A stretch of 64,000 bases of DNA from Terriglobia bacterium (GTDB lineage Bacteria > Acidobacteriota > Terriglobia > Terriglobales > Acidobacteriaceae), in assembly GCA_020073495.1 (NCBI GenBank), contig JAIQFD010000005.1:177132-241131 (forward strand), written 5' to 3'. Positions 34,871 to 42,407 of the stretch are shown in pieces (within the stretch, counting starts at the first letter, position 1; each line of letters opens with the position of its first letter). Below the pieces are notes generated by a model. That model searched no databases, was not told where the DNA came from, and worked only from the letters and a program-made list of their open reading frames with translations. A program made the position numbers and the translations under genes.

Positions 34871-36292
34871 CTGCATCTCTCCCATCGCCGATTTCAACTG
34901 GCTCTCGGAGTCGATGAGAAAATTGCCCGAGGTCACGATGGTTTCGCCCGGCTTCAGCCCGGACAGGACCACCACCTTACCCTCCACGTGCGCGCCGGCT
35001 GTGACCTTGCGCGGCGCAAAGCGGCCCTCGCCGCCTGCGACGAACACCGTCTGCTCGCGCCCGGAGTCGAGCACCGCCTCTTCGGGCACGACGATGCTGT
35101 CGCCGTAATCTACCTTCAGGGTCACGTCGGCGAACATCTGCGGCTTCAACTCCATTCCGGCGTTGGGGACGTCGATGCGCACCTTGAGGGTGTGGCTCTG
35201 CGCGTCCAATTGCGGGTTGATGAAGTTGATCCGCCCGCGCCACACCTTGCCGGGGTAATAGCTCAGACGGATCTCCACCGGCTGTCCCACGCGCACGTAC
35301 GGCGCCTCGTACTCATACACGTCGGCGTTCACCCACAGGCTGGAGAGATTCGCGACCGTGTACAGCTCCGTGTCGGGATTCACTGACGTCTGCGGGAACG
35401 CCTTGCGCTCCTGTACGACGCCGGATGCGGGCGAGTAGATAGTCATGGTGCGGCTGACTTCGCCGGTCTCGTCGAGCTTCTTGATCTGCTCGTCCGAGAT
35501 ATCCCACAGCTTCAACCGCTCGCGCGCCGATGCGAGCAACGACTGCGCCCCCTGCGAAACGCTGGGGAACTGCGACGAGCCCATGGACCTCTCCCCGCGC
35601 TTGGCGATCAGGTACTCTTGCTGGGTCGCGACCAGATCGGGGCTGTACACGGTGAACAGCGGCTGGCCCTTGCGCACCGTCTGGCCGACGTAATCCACGA
35701 ATACCTTCTCGATGAATCCCGAGACCTTCACGTGAACGTGCACCAGCCTGGTCTCGTCGGCGGTCACCTGGCCGGTGGTGTGGATCTCCCGCGTCAGCCG
35801 CTGCCGCTCGACCACGGCGGTGCGCACGCCTATGAGTTGCTGCCGGTCGGAGGAGACCATCACCGAACCCGGCGGCATGTTCATCGGCTGGTCATCGGCG
35901 TACTTCGGCACCATCTCCATGCCGCAGTCGGGAGACTTGCCGGGATGGTCCGCTTTGAACTGCGGATGCATCGGGTCGTACCAGTAGAGGATCTTGCGTT
36001 CGCCCTTGGACGCTGTGGCCGCGGCACTTTGAGCAGGCTGCGTCGCCTGATCGGCGTACATGGGCACCAGGTCCATGCCATCCGGAGCCTTGCCGGGCTT
36101 GCCGTAGTGGTGCTGCGGGTTCATTGCGTCGTACCAGTACAGGACGTTGCGTTCCCCGCTTTCGGCTTGCTGCTCCGTGTGGCTGTGCTGAAAGGCGGCG
36201 GTCACCTTCCCGGCATAGAGCAATCCAAGGAGAACAGCGATTGCGCCTGCCAATGCAAAAATGCGTAAGAACTTGTTGTTTATCTGAGCCAT
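34865..36292 (-). CDS. RND efflux periplasmic adaptor, CusB type, with two heavy-metal-binding domains
   Basis: This 475-residue membrane-fusion protein has an N-terminal anchor (about 9-30). Two consecutive heavy-metal-binding (HMBD) segments follow, at about 50-80 (YWYDAMNPQHHYGKPGKAPDG) and 104-134 (YWYDPMHPQFKADHPGKSPD); the second keeps the canonical DCGMEMVP, while the first reads DGMDLVP without the Cys. Barrel, lipoyl and helical-hairpin domains follow (about 155-440; IHTTGQVTADETRLVHVHV, GFIEKVFVDYVGQTVRKGQPLF). It bridges the permease and the outer-membrane channel and passes Cu/Ag-type ions. It starts 11 bp after the channel gene's stop. Two HMBD copies in tandem are unusual; one is typical. 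Confidence 0.92.
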   Translation of the reverse strand: MAQINNKFLRIFALAGAIAVLLGLLYAGKVTAAFQHSHTEQQAESGERNVLYWYDAMNPQHHYGKPGKAPDGMDLVPMYADQATQPAQSAAATASKGERKILYWYDPMHPQFKADHPGKSPDCGMEMVPKYADDQPMNMPPGSVMVSSDRQQLIGVRTAVVERQRLTREIHTTGQVTADETRLVHVHVKVSGFIEKVFVDYVGQTVRKGQPLFTVYSPDLVATQQEYLIAKRGERSMGSSQFPSVSQGAQSLLASARERLKLWDISDEQIKKLDETGEVSRTMTIYSPASGVVQERKAFPQTSVNPDTELYTVANLSSLWVNADVYEYEAPYVRVGQPVEIRLSYYPGKVWRGRINFINPQLDAQSHTLKVRIDVPNAGMELKPQMFADVTLKVDYGDSIVVPEEAVLDSGREQTVFVAGGEGRFAPRKVTAGAHVEGKVVVLSGLKPGETIVTSGNFLIDSESQLKSAMGEMQH

Positions 36293-36303
36293 CTGCGTAC
36301 TCC

Positions 36304-37653
36304 TTATTTCCTCCCGGGCCCTTGCGGTGCGCCCGTAGGGGCCGGCTGCGCACTGGTCAGGTCGACACCCACCAGTGCCTCCATCCGCGCCAGCGTGGTC
36401 TGGTGATTCGCCAGCTCGCGGAAGTACTCGACCTCGTAGTTGTTCACGGTGGTGAAGTTGCCGAGCACGGTCAGGAAATCCACGTTGCCCACCTGGTAGG
36501 CCGACATGCTCGACTCCAGCGCCAGCGACGACTGCGGCACCACGCCCTGCGCGTAGAGCTTCAAAAGCTGGTCCGACGCCTTGGCTGCCAGGTAATTCTG
36601 CTTGAGCTCGAAGAAGAGCTCGTTCTGGCGGTTGTCGCGCGAGCGCTCACTCGCCGCCCGCTCCTCCACTGCCTGCTGGATCGCCTGCTTCTGCTTGTTC
36701 CCGTAGAAGACCGGGATGCTGACCGAGAACGTCATGCCGTGCATGTCAGGCATCTCCGGACGCTGCTGGTACATGTAGCCGACGCTCAGGTCGGGCAGCG
36801 CGTCCTTCTGCGCCAGGTTGGCGGCCAGTTGGTTGCGCTCGATCAGGCGCGCGTCGCGCTGCAGTTCGGTATCGTTCTGTCGCGCCAGCTTGTAGAGCTC
36901 GTCGAGCGAATAGGAGAGGCCGGAGGCCTCGACCTCGGCCGGCGGAGGCAGCGGAGACTCCGGACTGCGCAGCATCAGCGTGTTCAGCCGCGCGCGTGCG
37001 ATGTCGCGCTGCGCTTCCAGTGTGGTCAGTTTTTGCAGCAGCAGGGAGACCTCCACCTGCGACTTGAGCACGTCCTGCTGCACCGCCTTGCCCACGCGGT
37101 AGCGCGCCTCGGCAATCTGCGACAGCTTCTCCAGCAGCTCGCGGTTGCGCTGCATGCTCTGGATGGCCTTCTCGTAGAAAAAGTAGTCGTAGAAGGCCGT
37201 CTTGACCTCGGCGACCACGCGCCGCCGCTGCGCTTCGACGTCCCATTGCGCGGCGTCGGCGTCCTTGCCCGCCATCTCGCCGCGCAGGCGCAGCTTGCCG
37301 GGGAAGGGCAGCATCTGCATCGCGCTCACGCTGCGGTAGCTCGACGGATCGCCCGTCTGCACGCTGAAGGGCTGCGCGTTGCCCATCCAGCCGATGCTGA
37401 CGCTCGGGTCGGGCAGAGCTTTGGCCTGGGGCACGCGCCGCCGTTGCGCCTCCACCATGTGCGCTGCGCTCTGGAGGGCGGGATTCCTCTCCACTGCCAC
37501 GCGCACCACATCTTCCAGCCGCAGCACGTCATTCCCGAGTTGCGGTTGCGACATCGGCGGTGAGGTCGTGCGCGCGCTATCGCTGGCGAAGCAAGGCATG
37601 GCCAGACCGAGGGCCAGCAGTGCCACTGCAAGTATCGATTCTTTGCGGATCAT
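36304..37653 (-). CDS. TolC/CusC-family outer-membrane efflux channel
   Basis: This 449-residue protein has a signal peptide (residues 1-23, ending CFA) and two internally repeated OEP halves (about 45-235 and 245-435). Coiled-coil segments include NPALQSAAHMVEAQRRRVPQA and ERAASERSRDNRQNELFFEL. A tract LPDLSVGYMYQQRPEMPDMH marks a beta strand of the channel. It completes the tripartite pump with the adaptor and permease downstream. It lies 100 bp after a small Cys/Met-rich gene. The Pro/Gly-rich C-terminal tail is not conserved in the family. Confidence 0.9.
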   Translation of the reverse strand: MIRKESILAVALLALGLAMPCFASDSARTTSPPMSQPQLGNDVLRLEDVVRVAVERNPALQSAAHMVEAQRRRVPQAKALPDPSVSIGWMGNAQPFSVQTGDPSSYRSVSAMQMLPFPGKLRLRGEMAGKDADAAQWDVEAQRRRVVAEVKTAFYDYFFYEKAIQSMQRNRELLEKLSQIAEARYRVGKAVQQDVLKSQVEVSLLLQKLTTLEAQRDIARARLNTLMLRSPESPLPPPAEVEASGLSYSLDELYKLARQNDTELQRDARLIERNQLAANLAQKDALPDLSVGYMYQQRPEMPDMHGMTFSVSIPVFYGNKQKQAIQQAVEERAASERSRDNRQNELFFELKQNYLAAKASDQLLKLYAQGVVPQSSLALESSMSAYQVGNVDFLTVLGNFTTVNNYEVEYFRELANHQTTLARMEALVGVDLTSAQPAPTGAPQGPGRK

Positions 37654-37753
37654 GTACGTCTCTCTTCGTTCGCCGTCGGCCGTGAGCCAATAGCCGGCAG
37701 CGAACAGCTGATTGCCAATTCCTAACTGCTGATTGCTGGAAAGAGAGACAGGG

Positions 37754-38152
37754 CTAGATCAGGAAGGTGCAGAGCACGGCCTGGGGAGAATGGGCCGGTG
37801 TAAGGAAGACAGCGTCCCTGACTTCGGACGGGGGAGTGGGGAGGGCTGGGGCTGCAAGCGCGAGCGTCTTCATGGGGGCGACGCTGGCGTGCGAGACCGC
37901 GGGTCCCTGGAGATCGGTCCTGGGCACGGGCCGGGCCGGGGACAGAGCGCAGCACGAGCCGTCCATGGGCATCGGCTGCTGCTCCATCGAGGCCGTCGCG
38001 CCGCTCTCCGGGCAGTCAGCGCAGCGCTCGGCCGGCATGCTGGGGCAGTGCTCCGCCGCGCTCATGCCGGCGCACATGACCATGGCTGCGGCCGGGGCGG
38101 CCAACAGCGCCATCAGCAGCGCCAGGGCGACGGATTGGAAGGCCCGCTTCAT
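37754..38152 (-). CDS. Small secreted Cys/Met/His protein, first gene of the efflux operon
   Basis: This 132-residue ORF has a strong signal peptide (MKRAFQSVALALLMALLAAP). A mature part rich in Cys and Met follows: MVMCAGMSAAEHCPSMPAERCADCPESG, then MEQQPMPMDGSCC at about 56-68. Such a Met/Cys/His mixture fits a periplasmic copper or silver binder. The C-terminal half is Pro/Ala-rich without motifs. The gene heads the unit small protein, channel, adaptor, NosL-like, permease, and its start lies 44 bp from a Crp-type palindrome. I do not recognise a named family. Confidence 0.65.
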   Translation of the reverse strand: MKRAFQSVALALLMALLAAPAAAMVMCAGMSAAEHCPSMPAERCADCPESGATASMEQQPMPMDGSCCALSPARPVPRTDLQGPAVSHASVAPMKTLALAAPALPTPPSEVRDAVFLTPAHSPQAVLCTFLI

Positions 38153-38196
38153 GGGTCCGATCTTGGCTCAGCTTACCTCAGGGTTAGACGCCGGGC

Positions 38197-38212
38197 TGTG
38201 ATATTCGTCACA
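38197..38212. promoter_or_regulatory. Crp-type palindrome TGTGAT-N4-GTCACA
   Basis: TGTGAT ATTC GTCACA, with one mismatch to a perfect inverted repeat, lies 44 bp upstream of the first gene of the metal efflux operon. The same motif precedes the Rrf2 gene (30444) and the Crp/Fnr-hemerythrin pair (9662), suggesting common control. Confidence 0.6.
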
Positions 38213-38434
38213 CTTAAGCATGCAAACGGTCACGCCCGCCGGTAACGTGGGTCCATTCTACCGGAAAGCGCGCGCTCCCGCGCTTTCCCCACGTCGTAAC
38301 GGAACTTTCACAAAACATTCAACCCCTGTTCATAGACTGCGGTTACGATTCTTCTTCCCGCACCCAGGTCGTTTCCGGGAAGTGGCTCACGCAGAAGCTT
38401 TGAAAAATTCTGTCCATCTAACGCTGGAGGCAAA

Positions 38435-40471
38435 ATGAAGCGAGTTCTGGCAGTTGCGCTGCTGTGTGCATTGACGGCGAGCGCTTTGGCGTCGCCTGAC
38501 GGTCAGGCGGCGAGCGCTGACACCCCCAAGAAAGCCCGGAAGTCCTCGGCGGCGAAGCCCTCACCCGTTACCGCCGAACAACTGCGCGAGATCAAGTCCG
38601 CTCTCGATGCACAGCAGCAGCAGATCCAGACGCTGCAGCAGCAGGTCCAGACGCGCGACCAGCAGATCCAGCAACTGCAGCAGCGGCTGGACCAGAACCA
38701 GGCGGCCGCGCAGGACGCGCAAGCCAAAGCCGACACCGCGTCTTCCACAGCCTCGCGGTTGCAGAGTGACGTTTCCGACCTCAAGACCAATGCCACCAAC
38801 GCCGCCGTGACCATGCAGGAGGAGCAGAAGCACGTCCGTGCTGCGACGGAGAGTCCGGCCGCGATTCGGTTCAAGGGCGTGACCATCACCCCGGGCGGTT
38901 TCATTGAAGCAGCGACCGTGAACCGAACGAGGGCGACCAGCGGGGATATCAATACGCCATTTACAGGCATTCCGTATAACGGGAACGCGCTGAGCAAGCT
39001 ATCGGAGATGAATTTCACCGCCCGCCAATCGCGCCTCAGTGCATTGATTGAGGGCAAACTGGCGAACGCCAAGGTCTCGGCCTACTACGAAGCGGACTTC
39101 CTTGGTGCTGGAACGACGTCGAACAACCGTCAGAGTAACTCGTACGTGTACCGCCAACGCCAATTGTTTGCGCGAGCGGATCTCGCCAACGGTTGGGCGA
39201 TTTCGGGCGGACAGATGTGGAGTCTGGCGACCGAGAACGTCAAGGGAATCGTGAATCGCAATGAGCGCTTCCCGCTGCAGATCGACCCACAGTACATCGT
39301 GGGGTTCACATGGCAAAGGGCCTATGCTCTCCGCGTCGTGAAGAGCTTCGAGGATAATAAGGTTTCAATCGGCTTCTCGATGGAAGGTCCGCAAACCACC
39401 GTGGGGGGCCGCGGATTCAGCGCCTACACGAATACTTCCGCGATTGGCAGCGTAACCACCTTCCAGGATTTCTTTGTGAACGCCCCTGGCGCGGGTGGCG
39501 GTTTGTACAACGCATTCGATTCCACAGGCTACACCGTCAACAAAACGCCCGATTTTGTCGCCAAGTTGGCTGTGGATCCTCCGGGATGGGGTCACTACGA
39601 AGTATTCGGGATCCTCTCGGACTTCCGCAATCGCGTGTACCCTTGCGCGGTCGTAGGCACGAACGCGGGGAATACGCCTCCCCCGGGGGTACCGACGGTG
39701 CTGGCGTGTCCAGTGGATGGATCGACGGCACCCAGTGTTCTGGGAGCTTTCAATGATTCGCGACTTGCCGGTGGACTTGGCGCTAGCGTTTTCGCCCCCC
39801 CGCTGTTCCAAAAGAAGCTGGATCTCGGCTTGAAGGTCGTGGCCGGCGATGGCATCGGACGCTTCGGCACCGCTCAGCTTGCCGATGTGACGGCTCGGCC
39901 CGATGGCACGCTTGCTCCGATTCGGACCCTTCACTATTTGACTTCGTTCGTCGTGCACCCCAACAAGAAGTGGGACCTCTACGCATACTGGGGCAGCGAA
40001 TACGATGCCCGTGCGTCGTACGTTGGCTACCAATCGGTGAAGATCACCAACTCGCCAGCGATTCCGGGTTGCGGAGGCGCAGGCCAGCCAGCGTGTGTCG
40101 GCGGAGCCGGACCGGTTCCGGGGATCCCTGCACAGACGGCAACCAGCATTTCGATCACCGGCATCGGCGGCTATGGGTCGCCCTTCGCCAACAACACCGG
40201 CTGCTCCACGGAGACTGCACCCGCCGGTACCGGTGCTCCCGGAGGCGGAGGCACATGCGCGGGCGATATCCGCGTGATCTCGGAAGCCACGCTTGGCTTC
40301 TGGCACAAGATCTACCAGGGCGAGAAGGGCCGGGTCCAGTGGGGCCTACAATACTCCTACATCTACAAGATTGGTTGGGGGGGCGATAACAACAATCCGG
40401 CGAACCCCACCATTTCCCCGAAGGCGATCAACAACATGATCTTCACCTCACTGCGTTACTACCTGCCCTAG
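38435..40471 (+). CDS. Outer-membrane porin-like protein with N-terminal coiled coil
   Basis: This 678-residue protein has a signal peptide (residues 1-19, ending ALA). A Lys/Ala linker and a glutamine-rich coiled coil at about 45-135 (QQQQIQTLQQQVQTRDQQIQ) follow. The beta-barrel part begins near 145 (IRFKGVTITPGGFIEAATV) and ends in the aromatic-rich LRYYLP. The layout (periplasmic trimerising coil plus barrel) resembles OprP/phosphate-selective-porin-like and DUF3138-type proteins, but no substrate signature is visible. A factor-independent terminator follows at 40505, so it is a separate unit from the RND genes. It is divergent from the metal efflux operon across about 280 bp. Confidence 0.8.
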   Translation: MKRVLAVALLCALTASALASPDGQAASADTPKKARKSSAAKPSPVTAEQLREIKSALDAQQQQIQTLQQQVQTRDQQIQQLQQRLDQNQAAAQDAQAKADTASSTASRLQSDVSDLKTNATNAAVTMQEEQKHVRAATESPAAIRFKGVTITPGGFIEAATVNRTRATSGDINTPFTGIPYNGNALSKLSEMNFTARQSRLSALIEGKLANAKVSAYYEADFLGAGTTSNNRQSNSYVYRQRQLFARADLANGWAISGGQMWSLATENVKGIVNRNERFPLQIDPQYIVGFTWQRAYALRVVKSFEDNKVSIGFSMEGPQTTVGGRGFSAYTNTSAIGSVTTFQDFFVNAPGAGGGLYNAFDSTGYTVNKTPDFVAKLAVDPPGWGHYEVFGILSDFRNRVYPCAVVGTNAGNTPPPGVPTVLACPVDGSTAPSVLGAFNDSRLAGGLGASVFAPPLFQKKLDLGLKVVAGDGIGRFGTAQLADVTARPDGTLAPIRTLHYLTSFVVHPNKKWDLYAYWGSEYDARASYVGYQSVKITNSPAIPGCGGAGQPACVGGAGPVPGIPAQTATSISITGIGGYGSPFANNTGCSTETAPAGTGAPGGGGTCAGDIRVISEATLGFWHKIYQGEKGRVQWGLQYSYIYKIGWGGDNNNPANPTISPKAINNMIFTSLRYYLP

Positions 40472-40504
40472 TTCAGAGCAGCGGAAGGGGTGTGGAGTTC
40501 TTGG

Positions 40505-40531
40505 GGGCAGCCTGAACAGGCTGCCCTTTTT
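40505..40531 (+). terminator. Factor-independent terminator after the porin gene
   Basis: A perfect 10-bp stem GGGCAGCCTG/CAGGCTGCCC with a 2-base loop is followed by TTTTT. It is a textbook terminator for the porin transcript. Confidence 0.9.
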
Positions 40532-40656
40532 GCTCTTCTGGAGAGGCCGCCGATGAAGACCCGCGCTCCTCGTGCATGCCGGAGCTTCCATCTTGGGGAA
40601 GATCTCCGTTCCTGGGATCTCGCTGGGTTTTTCTGTTCGGCGGCGAGTGGAATATA

Positions 40657-41016
40657 ATGCGGCAGCAACTCTTGCCGTTGGTGAATCTAGCCCAAACCGG
40701 ATCTCCATTTGCGGCGCCGACCCTCTCTCGCGTGCGTACGCTGGTGCTGTTGTTCGCCGCTTTATCCCTGGTTGTAAGCCTGGCCGGCCGCACCTTCGAT
40801 AACGAGGGCGAGCGCCACACGTCCGTGCGCTCGGGTTCCCACCAGGCGAAGCACCAGCATCTGGACCGTGACTCCGTGACCTGGGCAGTTCCGGTGGCGC
40901 TGTTCGTGCCGCCGCTCTGGCGTGCGGTTGCAGCTCACGTCCCGGCGCCGAGTGAGCCGCTGGTTCCCGTCGAGATGTATAGCAGTTTGTATAACCGGCC
41001 TCCCCCTTCCTGCTGA
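40657..41016 (+). CDS. Small membrane or secreted His protein ending in NRPPPSC
   Basis: The 119-residue frame starts at the ATG at 40657; a GTG at 40732 (VRTLVLLFAALSL) is an alternative, since TATAAT at 40653 could be a promoter -10 box overlapping the first start. A hydrophobic segment (about 27-45) is followed by a His-rich patch (ERHTSVRSGSHQAKHQHLDRD), a second hydrophobic stretch (VTWAVPVALFVPPLW), and the end SSLYNRPPPSC. This matches the build and C-terminus of the protein at 5146. It precedes the second RND operon by about 150 bp. It may bind metal, but function is unknown. Confidence 0.5.
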   Translation: MRQQLLPLVNLAQTGSPFAAPTLSRVRTLVLLFAALSLVVSLAGRTFDNEGERHTSVRSGSHQAKHQHLDRDSVTWAVPVALFVPPLWRAVAAHVPAPSEPLVPVEMYSSLYNRPPPSC

Positions 41017-41168
41017 TTCCATCACCGCACTCATAGATTTTTGCAGGCAACACCCCAGGGTGTAGTGAATTCATCTTCAGTCGCCGGCGCTCCCGCCAGA
41101 GGCGCGCGGCGGGGATTTGTTCTTTCGCTGGAGCTGCGAACGAGCGTTCCAGGAGGCTTATTCACGCA

Positions 41169-42407
41169 ATGAAGTTACAACGCAAGTATCTGATCATTCC
41201 CGCCGCGGTCGTCATCGCTGGAGTGATTGCGGTCTTGAGCTTCCCCGGCAGGAAGGCAGAGGCCGACGGTGACGATTCCGCAGGGCGCCCGGTCGCGGTG
41301 GCGCTGGCCGAGCGCAAGCCTCTCGACAACTCGATCACCCTGTCCGGCGAATTCCGGCCCTTCCAGCAGGTAGACGTCCACGCCAAGGTCGCAGGCTACA
41401 TCCGCGTGATCTACGTGGACGTCGGCGACAAAGTGAAGGAAGGCCAGACCCTCGCCATCCTGGAAGTACCCGAGCTGAGTGCCCAGGTGGTGGGCGCCGA
41501 AGCTTCCATCCGGCGCGACCGCGATGCCATCCAGCGCGCCACCAGCGATGTCGAGCGCGCCAACTCGGCGCACGCCGCCTACCACACCGCCTACACCCGG
41601 CTGAAGCAGGCCTCGGAGCAGCGTCCCGGCCTCATCGCCGAGCAGGAACTCGATGATTCCATGGCCAAGGACAAGGAATCGGAAGCCAACGTGAGCAGCG
41701 CGCAGGCGGCTCTGGCGGAAGCCCGCAACCAGTTGAACGTTGCGGAAGCCACCCGCCAGCAATTAGCCGCCATGGAAGCCTACTCGCGCATCACGGCTCC
41801 GTTCGCGGGCGCGATCACCAAGCGCTACGCCGACACCGGCTCCCTCATTCAGGCCGGGACCGCCTCCAATACGCAGGCCATGCCCGTGGTGCGCCTGGCC
41901 GAGTTGTGGAAATTCCGCCTCACCTTGCCGGTCCCCGAGTCCGCGGTCCCCATGGTGCACCTGGGGAGCGTGGTGCAGGTGCGCGTCCCCTCGCTGAACC
42001 GCGACTTCGAAGGGCGCGTGGCCCGTTTTGCCGACTCTCTCGACCAGCAGACCCGCACCATGCAGACGGAAGTGGATGTCGAGAACAAAGACGGCAGCCT
42101 GGTGCAGGGCATGTATGCGGAAGTGGCGCTGGTGCTGTCGCGCAAGGACGCCGCACTGACCGTGCCCGTCCAGGCAGTCACGCGCAACGGGAACGAAGCC
42201 AGCGTGCTGGTGGTGGGGACGGACAACCGCATCGAGGAGCGCAAGGTACAGCTCGGGATGGAAGGCGCACACCGGCTGGAGATCACCTCCGGCGTGAAGG
42301 AGGGCGAGCGCGTGGTGATCGGCAGCCGCAGCCAGTTCCGGACTGGCGAGCGGGTCGTTCCCAAGATCATCCGCTCCAATGGAACCAATGTGGAGGGTGG
42401 GCTCTGA
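41169..42407 (+). CDS. RND efflux periplasmic adaptor (membrane fusion protein)
   Basis: This 412-residue protein has an N-terminal anchor (about 7-22, IIPAAVVIAGVIAVLSF). A lipoyl half (VDVHAKVAGYIRVIYVDVGDKVKEGQTLAIL, about 58-88) and a long helical hairpin (about 95-195) precede the second lipoyl half (MEAYSRITAPFAGAITKRYADTGSL). Beta-barrel and membrane-proximal domains complete the family pattern. It couples the permease to the outer-membrane channel. Its stop overlaps the permease start by one base (TGATG), and the channel gene follows. The drug- or solvent-exporting HAE-1 class is implied by the permease. Confidence 0.92.
   Translation: MKLQRKYLIIPAAVVIAGVIAVLSFPGRKAEADGDDSAGRPVAVALAERKPLDNSITLSGEFRPFQQVDVHAKVAGYIRVIYVDVGDKVKEGQTLAILEVPELSAQVVGAEASIRRDRDAIQRATSDVERANSAHAAYHTAYTRLKQASEQRPGLIAEQELDDSMAKDKESEANVSSAQAALAEARNQLNVAEATRQQLAAMEAYSRITAPFAGAITKRYADTGSLIQAGTASNTQAMPVVRLAELWKFRLTLPVPESAVPMVHLGSVVQVRVPSLNRDFEGRVARFADSLDQQTRTMQTEVDVENKDGSLVQGMYAEVALVLSRKDAALTVPVQAVTRNGNEASVLVVGTDNRIEERKVQLGMEGAHRLEITSGVKEGERVVIGSRSQFRTGERVVPKIIRSNGTNVEGGL

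Noticed and set aside
40505..40660. Start of the small NRPPP protein at 40576
   Set aside because: That region directly follows the porin terminator and has no site; the ATG at 40657 or GTG at 40732 is more likely.
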